Shown here in pieces: positions 23,544-31,811 of a DNA stretch of 36,627 nucleotides. Position numbers and translations under genes: made by a program. The DNA comes from an uncultured Alphaproteobacteria bacterium (GTDB lineage Bacteria; Pseudomonadota; Alphaproteobacteria; RF32; CAG-239). The stretch lies in the NCBI GenBank assembly GCA_944393725.1, contig CALYBC010000014.1, forward strand, positions 1 through 36,627, given 5' to 3'. The notes under the pieces are model-generated. The model did no database searches. It was not told where the DNA came from and saw nothing but the letters and a program-made list of their open reading frames with translations. How positions within the stretch are numbered: position 1 is the stretch's first letter; each line of letters opens with the position of its first letter.

Positions 23544-24173
23544 TTATTTTATATCCTCCAAGCTGACCATTCCGGCAATATATGTATTCATCAACAACTT
23601 ACACAAAGTTTCTTTATTTAGGCTCGATTTATTATTTAATCTGTCACTCAACAAATATCCGCTCATGGCAAACAGTGCCATTTCCAACACTTTTATGGAT
23701 ACTTTTTTTTCTTTAGCCGACATTTTCTTTATCAACGGCACCACTTGAAAGCTTATGAGTATATCAATTTTTTTAATAATTCTGGCCTCAGCAATTGTAA
23801 GCTTAAAACCATCGCCTGACAAATAGCGATTATATAACAATGCCCATAGATTAGGATTTGCCATAATATAAGAAGCTAAGACATCGGCATAATGATTGAG
23901 ATTATTAAAAGGATTTTTTGACATTGTTAATGAGCTCATTTTAGCCGATAACTCATTTAGTGTCATCGCATTTTGTTCGGCTATAAAATTGTCCATGGTA
24001 GCAAAAATATTATAAATCATACCCACGGAAGAATTAGCTGCCTGCGCCAATTTTCTGGCACTTAAAGCATTAATCCCTTCATTTATAACCAATTTCCTGC
24101 CGCATTTAAGTAAAGCTTCTTTAGTTTTATTTCTGACAAAAGCTTTTAATCTGGCATCTTTATCATCAATCAT
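23544..24173 (-). CDS. TetR family transcriptional regulator
   Basis: The N-terminal helix-turn-helix reads GINALSARKLAQAANSSVGMIYNIF, typical of TetR. The C-terminal ligand-binding domain of about 140 residues is all-helical, ends with a hydrophobic helix and resembles no particular subfamily. I start at the ATG at 24173 (MIDDKDARLK); a TTG 81 nt upstream would add an atypical Tyr-rich extension. No clear SD is present. The 3' end abuts the HExxH protein gene, and the gene diverges from a secreted-protein gene, so it likely autoregulates and may control both sides. Confidence 0.85.
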   Translation of the reverse strand: MIDDKDARLKAFVRNKTKEALLKCGRKLVINEGINALSARKLAQAANSSVGMIYNIFATMDNFIAEQNAMTLNELSAKMSSLTMSKNPFNNLNHYADVLASYIMANPNLWALLYNRYLSGDGFKLTIAEARIIKKIDILISFQVVPLIKKMSAKEKKVSIKVLEMALFAMSGYLLSDRLNNKSSLNKETLCKLLMNTYIAGMVSLEDIK

Positions 24174-24234
24174 GTTTTTCACAGTCTGATAAAAAACTTG
24201 TAACCATTCCGAATAAATATATATATAATAATCA

Positions 24235-24248
24235 CATAATAAGTTATG
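24235..24248. promoter_or_regulatory. Candidate operator between tetR-type gene and secreted-protein gene
   Basis: CATAA (24235-24239) and TTATG (24244-24248) are inverted repeats with a 4-nt spacer, in the 110-nt divergent gap and just downstream of a TATAAT (24224-24229). TetR operators are often such palindromes, but in AT-rich DNA this match is weak. Confidence 0.25.
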
Positions 24249-24285
24249 TTTCAAACTAAATTTATAAGATTTTCAGGAGATTTTG

Positions 24286-25137
24286 ATGAAAAAATCAATA
24301 ATTGCATTAGGCCTGACTCTCATTCTGCCTTCGGTAGGATTCAGTCAAGATAGCGGATTCTCTAAAGATATTTTATTTGATCCTTCGGCTCCGTCGGCAG
24401 CCGAAGAGCAAAAGCAAAATTTAAATACCGAAGAAAACATTTCCGATGCCGTTGATTCCGCTCGCAACCTTCTCAACCAAAAGCCGATAAAATTACGGCA
24501 GCAAAAATTTCCCGAATTCAAAAGCCGCGCCTTGCGTACAGCATCAACAACCGCTCCCACACAAGAACTTGACAGTGCTCCGTTTGGCCTATACTGGGCC
24601 TCGACTATGGACAACACCCGCAACCAAGGAGTAACTCTCACCCCTGTTGAAATGGAAGATTATGTCAATAGCTTTCTGGCCGGCAATTTACCCAAAGCAA
24701 TTGATTTTTTTGAACGCGTTTATGTTACCTATGGCGAAGAAAACAAGTTATACCGCATATTAGCCTATAGCAAACTAATAGACGACGATGCCTCTGCCTC
24801 AAAAGTTTTGAAAGAATATAACACCTACTCCGATTATCTAAACAAAAAATACGGTAACAAACAAGAAGACTATACCCCCGCCGTCATAAGCAAAACCGTT
24901 ACCAACGCCCAAGGCAAGGAAGAAACCGTTACTGAAAATGCTCCCATAGGCAATCCGGAATTTTTATCACAGCTTTTATCCGGAGATGCGGTTTTATTTT
25001 CCACTTATTACAACAACGATGTCGCCGCAGCTTTGAGCATAGGTGTTGACGGCGACAAAAAAACCTATATAGTGATAGACTACAAAAATTTGGAAATATT
25101 AAAAAAACAAGAAGCAGAAACTCTTGATGCATTATAA
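24286..25137 (+). CDS. Secreted orphan protein, 283 residues
   Basis: The first 20 residues are a Sec signal peptide (MKKSIIALGLTLILPSVGFS, cut before QDSG). The rest is unrecognised: a disordered acidic segment, a basic Gln/Lys-rich stretch (KLRQQKFPEF), then a mixed region with SFLAGNLPKAIDFFERVYVTYGE and LYRILAYSKL that could be a single helical repeat. The start is the ATG at 24286, with AGGAG 6 nt upstream; an in-frame TTG just before it lies in the spacer. It is divergent from the TetR gene and 20 nt upstream of the MurC/Mpl-type gene, and so likely in operon with it. Confidence 0.75.
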   Translation: MKKSIIALGLTLILPSVGFSQDSGFSKDILFDPSAPSAAEEQKQNLNTEENISDAVDSARNLLNQKPIKLRQQKFPEFKSRALRTASTTAPTQELDSAPFGLYWASTMDNTRNQGVTLTPVEMEDYVNSFLAGNLPKAIDFFERVYVTYGEENKLYRILAYSKLIDDDASASKVLKEYNTYSDYLNKKYGNKQEDYTPAVISKTVTNAQGKEETVTENAPIGNPEFLSQLLSGDAVLFSTYYNNDVAAALSIGVDGDKKTYIVIDYKNLEILKKQEAETLDAL

Positions 25138-25157
25138 GGATAAGGACTTTTAACAGG

Positions 25158-26522
25158 ATGAAAAAGATAGCATTTAGCGGCGCAGCCGGCAACGGTATCA
25201 GTCCGCTCGAACAAATTATGGCACTAAAAGGTTATGAAGTGTACGGTTCAGACCACAGCTTTGATATCGGCAAAGATGCCGACCGCAAACAAGCACTTGA
25301 AGATGTCGGAATTAAAATTGTCAAACAAGACGGTTCCGGAATTACTCCGGATTTGGAATACTTGTGCGTCTCTGCAGCCATTAATCCCGACAACCCTGAT
25401 GTTAAAGCAGCACAAGCTCTGAATATTCCGATTAAAACCCGTTCTGATTTATTGCAAGAGTTATTTTCTTCATACCCGCACGGTATAGCTGTCGGCGGCA
25501 CTGCCGGAAAAACTACCACCACCGCGATGATAGGTTATGTCTTAGATATTTTGGGCAAAAACCCTTGCATGGTTAATGGTGGTGCCCTATGCAATTTTTC
25601 AAACCGTAAAGGCATCCCCAACTATATCTATAATGAAAGTGATATCTGTGTTATCGAAGCTGATGAAAGTGACGGCTCAATCCGCAAATATCACCCGTTT
25701 GTCGGCATAATCAACAACATCTCTCATGACCACACTTCAATGGAGAAGTTGTTTGAATATTTTAATACTTTTGCCGCCAACTCTCAGAACCTAATTATAA
25801 ACTTGGATTGTCCTAACCACACTCACATTAATGCACACCCAAACTGCAAAAGTTTTTCCATGCACAACCCCGCGGCAGATTTCTATGCCCAGACAGTAAG
25901 AAGCATAGCCGATGGTGTTGAGTATGAATTCCGCGGACAAACATTCAAACTTAATCTTTTAGGTGCGTTCAATGTTGCCAACGCTCTTGCCACTATTGCC
26001 GCTTGCTCTTTTGTTGGTGTCAATCCATTAGATGCGGCAAAAGCTCTTGAAAGCTTTACCGGTATCAAAGTTCGTCTCGAAAAAATCGGCACTGCCAACG
26101 GCATAACCGTTTACAACGACTTTGCCCATAATCCAAGCAAAATAGAGGCCTCTCTATCGGCTCTCAAAGACTACCCCGGACGCATAATTGCGATGTACCA
26201 ACCCCATACACCTTTTTCGGCGGTTAATACCGGAGATGAAGTTGCCGCAGCGGTTGCTCGCGTTCTATCATCAGATGACATTATGATCATGCAAGAAATC
26301 TATGAGCTTACCCCGCAAGATGTCGGCATAACATCGGCTAACATAATCAACCGCATTAAAGAAAACGGACATAATCAAGCTCTGTTTTTGCCACATAAAG
26401 AAGATACAAAGAAATTTGTTTTAAACAATGTTCGCAAAGGCGACAGAATTGTCATTATGGGAGCTCACGACAATTCATTAGCTGACTTTAGTCGAGAGCT
26501 ACTAACGGCAATTGCCGGCTAA
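25158..26522 (+). CDS. Mur ligase family protein (MurC/Mpl type)
   Basis: Mur ligases join an amino acid or peptide to UDP-MurNAc with ATP. The P-loop GGTAGKTTTT is at 113-122, followed by EADESDGS, NISHDH and the C-terminal region VYNDFAHNPSKI and QPHTPF. The N-terminal Rossmann-like domain (GAAGNGISPLEQ, GSDHSFD) fits MurC or Mpl. EADESDGS is MurC-like, while the short C-terminus and FAHNP are not typical of MurC, so a recycling ligase (Mpl) is possible. Length is 454. AAGGA lies 11 nt before the ATG. It converges on the M50B-like gene, and both stops share CTAA. An AmpG-like permease is encoded in the same window. Confidence 0.82.
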   Translation: MKKIAFSGAAGNGISPLEQIMALKGYEVYGSDHSFDIGKDADRKQALEDVGIKIVKQDGSGITPDLEYLCVSAAINPDNPDVKAAQALNIPIKTRSDLLQELFSSYPHGIAVGGTAGKTTTTAMIGYVLDILGKNPCMVNGGALCNFSNRKGIPNYIYNESDICVIEADESDGSIRKYHPFVGIINNISHDHTSMEKLFEYFNTFAANSQNLIINLDCPNHTHINAHPNCKSFSMHNPAADFYAQTVRSIADGVEYEFRGQTFKLNLLGAFNVANALATIAACSFVGVNPLDAAKALESFTGIKVRLEKIGTANGITVYNDFAHNPSKIEASLSALKDYPGRIIAMYQPHTPFSAVNTGDEVAAAVARVLSSDDIMIMQEIYELTPQDVGITSANIINRIKENGHNQALFLPHKEDTKKFVLNNVRKGDRIVIMGAHDNSLADFSRELLTAIAG

Positions 26523-27196
26523 AAGCCCAAAAAGTTAGCAATATAATTTAAATTTTTTCCATTCAAATAGGATATCAGGGACTGGTATGTTATAAACCCG
26601 TCCCATCCTTTTGAATTAAAAGCCAGCATCGAACCAATCATCCACATATTGGCCGGCAACAAAAATACGGCACAAAAGCCATACCCGACCTTGGGTAAAT
26701 CGGTTTGTTTTTCATGGATTTGCGATGCCACGGTATCAACATGATAACCGATAACAAATCCCATAATACCGTTTAAGATAAGATTCATCGGTGCAAACAT
26801 GGTATAAATACTTATGCCTATCATTGCCAAAAAACCAAAGAAAGGAAAAAAGTACGGAGCGATAACAATTAACCAATTACCTTCTCCTTCAAATGACATT
26901 TCCCCTCCGCTGTCATCCGGATTAATATTAAGTCCGTTCACTTTATGCAGTGTCAAAACGGCAAACAAGGCATGCGAAAACTCATGAGCCAACACTTCCA
27001 TACTCACTTTTGCCGATGCATCCATAAATGAACGAGCAATAAAGAACAGGAAGAAACCTCCGAATAACGCCCAATATTTAATTTCCGAAAACTTAAAATA
27101 ATCCAAAGAGCTCACAAACGCCGGCAACGAAAAAAGTAACCACAATGCCACCGGCCACTTTAGCATATTAACAAATTTATCAACCAAATCCCTCAT
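26519..27196 (-). CDS. M50B-like membrane metalloprotease
   Basis: The 225-residue protein has about six membrane segments. HEFSH (71-75) is followed by FAVLTLHKVNGLNINPDDSGG, the HE-xx-H then Gly-rich pattern of the peptidase M50B-like family (Pfam 13398). A later YHVDTVASQIHEKQTDLPK segment holds the conserved QTDL. The function in bacteria is unknown. GAGAGGA lies 5 nt before the ATG. It is a single gene, convergent with the Mur ligase gene and divergent from the small acidic protein gene. Confidence 0.75.
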   Translation of the reverse strand: MRDLVDKFVNMLKWPVALWLLFSLPAFVSSLDYFKFSEIKYWALFGGFFLFFIARSFMDASAKVSMEVLAHEFSHALFAVLTLHKVNGLNINPDDSGGEMSFEGEGNWLIVIAPYFFPFFGFLAMIGISIYTMFAPMNLILNGIMGFVIGYHVDTVASQIHEKQTDLPKVGYGFCAVFLLPANMWMIGSMLAFNSKGWDGFITYQSLISYLNGKNLNYIANFLGF

Positions 27197-27332
27197 TACA
27201 TTCCTCTCTGCATGATAAAGTAATGTTAACAGAAATAAACTATATTTTCATCGTGAATATGCAACATATTAACATTTCTTCAAGTATTGCTATATACAAT
27301 AATTTCATACAGATACAACGAAAGGATAACAC

Positions 27333-27629
27333 ATGAGCCAAGGCAAATTTGACAGTTATGATTTTTTGATAGACGAAGACGATGAAGTTATGCTTTTGTT
27401 ATATGCCAAGGAAAGTAAGCCGGAAGATCCATATATGGTTATAGATTTTGACAACAAAAGTGCCGAACTCTACCGCAACGGCTCTGATTGTGTTGTTATT
27501 AACGACATATCCGAAGATATACTATCAGCACTGCGACTTGAGGATTCTATTCTGGTCTGCGAATTAAGCCGTGATGAAGGTGAAGAAGCTAAAATTATTT
27601 ATGCTTACGAAGCTCAAATCGAAATCTAA
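27333..27629 (+). CDS. Small acidic protein, 98 residues
   Basis: No family was recognised. The protein is highly acidic (about 25 percent Asp and Glu), with beta-prone segments (MVIDFDNKSAELYRNG and CVVINDIS) and no membrane or signal sequence. AAAGGA precedes the ATG, so it is probably translated. It is 137 nt from the divergent M50B-like gene and converges on holA with stops sharing CTAA. Confidence 0.65.
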   Translation: MSQGKFDSYDFLIDEDDEVMLLLYAKESKPEDPYMVIDFDNKSAELYRNGSDCVVINDISEDILSALRLEDSILVCELSRDEGEEAKIIYAYEAQIEI

Positions 27630-28660
27630 GCTCTTTTAAGTTTTCCTGCCGCGGATAATAGTGTAAGTACCGTATAAGACAAAATCTCGGTTACCGGCAT
27701 ATTGGTAGTTTTGCAATCCTTTTCTGTTTTATACAAAAGCTCCATCACATCAAACAGCCGCTCTTTTTTCCATATTCTAAGTTGTGCTGCCATCGCATCA
27801 TAGCGATAAAACAATCTTTTCGAAAGGACTTTTTTTGCGGCCTCCATATCTGATATTCCCCCCTCGGTTAAAGCTTTAGCCGCTAAAAGATTGCTGACAT
27901 GACGCATCAAAGCTCTAACGATTTGAACTTCCTCTTCACCCTCATTTATTAGTCTCTGCAAACCGCTTATAGCCTTTTCCTTGTTTGCAGAAAACACATC
28001 AAAGCACAAATCGTCCATTCCGGTCGCTGCCTGATCAAAAATTACGGCCTGAACATCTGCTGCCACGAAGTGTTTTTTTGTTCCGACATAAGTTATAAGT
28101 TTTTCAATCTCCGAGACATTTATTTTTCTATCGTTAGACAAACGCGAACACAACAAGCTAAACGCCGGCATTTCATAAGTAATGCCGTTTTCAGCCAACA
28201 TTGCCCGTACTGATGATGAAACATTTTCTTCTCTGTCTTCATAACAAGCGACCGCGGCAACCGCCTTGTGATTATTAGCCAGCAAAACCAAAGAAGATTT
28301 GTTGTTTAAACTTTGTTTACCGATAAGCAAAAGCAGGTTATCATTTTTATCATTTTCCAAAAGAGCTTCCAAAGTTTTGGTAAAATTATTATCGGCCTCT
28401 TTTACCACAACCACCCTTCTGACGCTCATTAACGACTGAGCATTATACTCAGCCATAACCGCACCGCCGTCAGCTTTAACTTCATCCCAATCCAAATAAG
28501 CAGTTGCAAACGGATCATACAAATCTTCACTTACCGTTTTAACAAATTTTTTGGTATACTCGTCAATCAAACCTTCATTTTGACCATACAAAAGCACGGC
28601 TTTGATTTCGGATGCCGGTTTTCTAAAATATGATTCGACCTGTACTTGCTTATATATCAT
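27626..28660 (-). CDS. holA: DNA polymerase III delta subunit HolA
   Basis: HolA is the wrench subunit of the clamp loader that opens the beta sliding clamp. The 344-residue protein shows the AAA+-like fold typical of delta: KAVLLYGQNEGLIDEYTKK near the start, then DWDEVKADGGAVMAEYNAQSLMSVRRVVVVKEA, and helical domains 2 and 3 (LQRLINEGEEEVQIVRALMRHVSNLL). Its start ATG overlaps the lptE stop (ATGA), so translation is coupled. The leuS-lptE-holA order is conserved in many proteobacteria. Confidence 0.9.
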   Translation of the reverse strand: MIYKQVQVESYFRKPASEIKAVLLYGQNEGLIDEYTKKFVKTVSEDLYDPFATAYLDWDEVKADGGAVMAEYNAQSLMSVRRVVVVKEADNNFTKTLEALLENDKNDNLLLLIGKQSLNNKSSLVLLANNHKAVAAVACYEDREENVSSSVRAMLAENGITYEMPAFSLLCSRLSNDRKINVSEIEKLITYVGTKKHFVAADVQAVIFDQAATGMDDLCFDVFSANKEKAISGLQRLINEGEEEVQIVRALMRHVSNLLAAKALTEGGISDMEAAKKVLSKRLFYRYDAMAAQLRIWKKERLFDVMELLYKTEKDCKTTNMPVTEILSYTVLTLLSAAGKLKRA

Positions 28661-29193
28661 AAGTTACCGTTAATTTGAGAGTGAAAATAAGCCCCAATAC
28701 GGAGAACTATATCATTTGCAATAATTCTTGCCGCGTCGGTTTCTGCTTTTTTCTGAGCCATGGTTGTAGAATATGGATCACGCAAAATATCATAGCTGAC
28801 ATAGGCAATAGAATCACCTTTTACAAGTTCTTCATTACCTGCAAAGAGCTGATATGAAACACGATATTCCACTCTTTCACTGGTTGCGGTCACATCATCA
28901 CGCATTGCTTGTTGCGTCACGATTCTATCCGTCAACACCACTTTCAGCCTATACTTTGCATTTTGCGGCACCCCTTTAGGAGTAAGCAAATCCAATAACT
29001 CATTTCGCAGCTGCTGACCGAAACGCTCCGCGATGGTGGCCACTTTTATCTGAGCCATCTCATCGGCAATTGAGGTATCAAAATCACCGCTGTAATACCA
29101 AGCCTTTCCACCGGACCTCTGCACATACAAAGGCTGAAACCCGCAAGCGGACATAAGCAAAACCGATATCAAAGCGGCGATTTTTTTCATCAT
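28657..29193 (-). CDS. lptE: LPS-assembly lipoprotein LptE
   Basis: LptE plugs the LptD barrel in the outer membrane and helps LPS reach the cell surface. A lipobox LMSAC places the acylated Cys at 17, followed by GFQPLY, the hallmark of LptE. The remainder (178 residues) has the mixed alpha/beta pattern expected, with FGQQLRNELLDLLTP and AMRDDVTATSERVEYRV. GAGAGGA lies 6 nt before the first ATG. It lies between leuS (12 nt) and holA (overlap). Confidence 0.88.
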   Translation of the reverse strand: MMKKIAALISVLLMSACGFQPLYVQRSGGKAWYYSGDFDTSIADEMAQIKVATIAERFGQQLRNELLDLLTPKGVPQNAKYRLKVVLTDRIVTQQAMRDDVTATSERVEYRVSYQLFAGNEELVKGDSIAYVSYDILRDPYSTTMAQKKAETDAARIIANDIVLRIGAYFHSQINGNL

Positions 29194-29204
29194 TTTTTAT
29201 CCTC

Positions 29205-31661
29205 TCAAGCTGCCACGATGTTAACAATTTTATTAGGCACCACAATAACCTTTTTAATCTCTTTACCTTCAAGTTGTCTTTTAACATTTTCAAGGCCGAG
29301 AGCGGCTTTTTCGGCCACATCTCTGGAAGCATCTTTCGCCAACTCGATTGTTCCACGCATTTTGCCGCAAATCTGCACGGCCACGGTAACCATATTTTCT
29401 TCTGCCAATTTGGCATCGCCTTTGGGCCAAGTTTCAGCTACAATAAAGGTATTATGACCTAATCTTGCCCACATTTCCTCAGCCAAATGCGGAGTAAACG
29501 GCGACATTAATTTTAGCAGATTTTCGTACAATTCCGGAGCAATTTTATCCAACGATGACAGATAATTAACATATGTCATCAATGAAGACACTGCGGTATT
29601 AAATCGCATTTGTTCGATTCTTTCGCTAACCTCCAAAATACACTTGTGCATTGCTCGCAAATCTTTTTCGGATGGCTTTGTATTTTTGTGAACCTTCTTA
29701 AACAGCCCAAATACCTTACCGACAAAACGATAAACTCCCATCAGGCTCTCATCAGACCACATAGCGGTTTGATCAAACGGCCCCATAAACATTTCATACA
29801 ATCTGAAAGCATCTGCACCATAAGCATCTATTATATCATCAGGATTAATGACATTACCGCGAGATTTTGACATTTTCTCACCGTTTTCGGCTAAAATCAT
29901 GCCATGAGATGTGCGTTTTTTATAAGGTTCCGGCATGGGAACATATCCGCAATCATATAAGAATTTATGCCAAAAACGCGAATACAACAAGTGTAAGGTA
30001 GTATGTTCCATACCGCCGTTATACCAGTCAACATTCATCCAATAATCAAGAGCCTCTTTTGAAGCAAATTCCTTTTCATTATGCGGATCACAATAACGCA
30101 AGAAATACCATGAAGAACCGGCCCAGTTAGGCATGGTATCGGTTTCTCTTCTGGCTTTGCCGCCACATTTCGGACAAGTTGTATTAAGCCAATCACCTGC
30201 TTTTGATAAAGGCGATTCTCCTTCATCATTTGGATGATAATCAGGCACCTCAGGCAAGGTTAGCGGCAACTCTGATTCCGGAATTGGCTGCCAACCGCAT
30301 TTTTCGCAATATACCATTGGAATTGGCTCGCCCCAATATCTTTGCCTAGAAAACACCCAATCACGCAGTTTATAATTAACCTTAGCCCTGCCAAAGCCAT
30401 GTGCCACTGCATAATCAATGGCCTTTCGCATCGCCTCATCTTTATTCAAACCATCCAAGAAACCTGAGTTAATATGTTTACCGTCTTCTTCCCAAGCTTT
30501 TTCGGAAATATCGCCACCGTCAAGCACTTGAACAATAGGCAGATTAAACACCTTGGCAAAATCATAGTCGCGTTGATCATGCGCCGGAACAGCCATAATG
30601 GCACCGGTTCCGTAGCCGGTTAAAACATAGTCGGAAATAAACACCGGTATCATCTGACCGTTATACGGATTCTTTGCCTTAATTCCCTTGAGTTCTACAC
30701 CGGTTTTTTCATCACTCATGGTCCTTTGTAAATCAGATTTTTTGGCTGTTTCCTCAACATAAGCTCTGATTTCGTTTTGGTTTTCAAATTTATCCATATA
30801 TTTTTGCACGAACTCATGTTCGGGAGCCAAAACCATGTAAGTAACACCAAATGCCGTATCCGGTCTGGTAGTAAACACGGTCAGCTTATCATCACCGAAC
30901 TCAAAATCCAGCTCTGCACCTTCGGAGCGACCAATCCAGTTTATTTGCTGTGATTTAACACGATCAATAAAGTCGACATCGTCCAAATCCTTAATCAGCC
31001 TGTCGGCATATTTGGTAATGGCAATCATCCATTGTTCTTTATCTCTTCTGACGACCTCAGAGCCGCATCTCTCGCAATGACCGTTAACTACCTCTTCATT
31101 AGCCAATCCTACTTTACAAGAGGGACACCAGTTAATTGCAATCTTATCTTTGTAAGCCAAACCTTTTTCAAAGAACTTGATAAACATCCACTGTGTCCAC
31201 TTATAGTATTCCGGATCACAAGTATTAATACATCTGTCCCAGTCAAAACTAAAACCGATAGATTTAAGCTGTCTGGTAAAATTTTCAATATTTGCTTTGG
31301 TAGAAACTGCCGGATGCACACCGGTTTTAATGGCATAATTTTCGGCAGGCAGACCAAAAGCATCAAACCCCATAGGATACAACACATTAAAGCCTTGCAT
31401 TCTCTTTTTTCTGGCAATTACATCCAAGGCTGTATAAGAACGCGGATGTCCGACATGCAAGCCGGCACCGGAAGGATAAGGGAATTCCACCAAAGCATAA
31501 AATTTTTCTTTGTTTTTATCAATTTCCACCTTATATACTTTTTCATCATCCCAAATTTCTTGCCATTTCTTTTCGATAGCCTTGAAATTATATCTTTCTT
31601 CCATATGCCATTCTTTCATCCACTCGTCAAAAGAGGCTTTTCCGTTGTATCTTTTATTCAT
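29205..31661 (-). CDS. leuS: Leucyl-tRNA synthetase
   Basis: LeuRS charges tRNA-Leu. HVGH (69-72) is the HIGH signature and EKMSKSRG the KMSKS loop. Zinc-type cysteine clusters (CPSCK...CERCG and CEKCG, CPKCG) and the CP1 editing domain with TTRPDT and GTGAIMAVPAHDQRDYDFA are present. Length is 818. Homologues usually begin near MEERYNF (residue 20); I keep the upstream ATG because it has AAGGGA at about 11 nt while the inner ATG has no clear SD, so the start is uncertain by 19 codons. It heads the leuS-lptE-holA operon and is divergent from rsmB. Confidence 0.97.
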   Translation of the reverse strand: MNKRYNGKASFDEWMKEWHMEERYNFKAIEKKWQEIWDDEKVYKVEIDKNKEKFYALVEFPYPSGAGLHVGHPRSYTALDVIARKKRMQGFNVLYPMGFDAFGLPAENYAIKTGVHPAVSTKANIENFTRQLKSIGFSFDWDRCINTCDPEYYKWTQWMFIKFFEKGLAYKDKIAINWCPSCKVGLANEEVVNGHCERCGSEVVRRDKEQWMIAITKYADRLIKDLDDVDFIDRVKSQQINWIGRSEGAELDFEFGDDKLTVFTTRPDTAFGVTYMVLAPEHEFVQKYMDKFENQNEIRAYVEETAKKSDLQRTMSDEKTGVELKGIKAKNPYNGQMIPVFISDYVLTGYGTGAIMAVPAHDQRDYDFAKVFNLPIVQVLDGGDISEKAWEEDGKHINSGFLDGLNKDEAMRKAIDYAVAHGFGRAKVNYKLRDWVFSRQRYWGEPIPMVYCEKCGWQPIPESELPLTLPEVPDYHPNDEGESPLSKAGDWLNTTCPKCGGKARRETDTMPNWAGSSWYFLRYCDPHNEKEFASKEALDYWMNVDWYNGGMEHTTLHLLYSRFWHKFLYDCGYVPMPEPYKKRTSHGMILAENGEKMSKSRGNVINPDDIIDAYGADAFRLYEMFMGPFDQTAMWSDESLMGVYRFVGKVFGLFKKVHKNTKPSEKDLRAMHKCILEVSERIEQMRFNTAVSSLMTYVNYLSSLDKIAPELYENLLKLMSPFTPHLAEEMWARLGHNTFIVAETWPKGDAKLAEENMVTVAVQICGKMRGTIELAKDASRDVAEKAALGLENVKRQLEGKEIKKVIVVPNKIVNIVAA

Positions 31662-31705
31662 TTATCTTACATTCCCTTTGGTTTAATAAAAAATCACCTC
31701 GCATA

Positions 31706-31734
31706 AAATTATCTTACTTTAACAAATTTGACAA
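31706..31734 (-). promoter_or_regulatory. Candidate promoter for leuS
   Basis: On the minus strand TTGTCA (31729-31734) and TAATTT (31706-31711) are spaced by 17 nt, about 45 nt before the leuS ATG. The -35 overlaps that of the opposite rsmB promoter. Confidence 0.4.
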
Positions 31735-31756
31735 GATAGATTTTTTACCTTGTAAT
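31728..31756 (+). promoter_or_regulatory. Candidate promoter for rsmB
   Basis: TTGACA (31728-31733) and TGTAAT (31751-31756) are spaced by exactly 17 nt, giving a leader of about 50 nt. The -35 is a perfect match; the -10 matches 4 of 6. Confidence 0.55.
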
Positions 31757-31811
31757 TATCCGCTCATTTATTTAGAATGCCGATAGCAAAAAACACTAAC
31801 ATGGAAATAAA

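Noticed and set aside
24174..24254. Upstream TTG as the start of the TetR gene
   Set aside because: It would add 27 Tyr/Ile-rich residues before a normal TetR N-terminus, without a ribosome-binding site.
31032..31706. Plus-strand open frame of 224 codons opposite leuS
   Set aside because: leuS is unambiguous on the other strand; the product resembles no protein and has no start signal.
31801..31811. ATG at 31801 as the start of rsmB
   Set aside because: It is out of frame with the RsmB reading frame (offset 11 nt).
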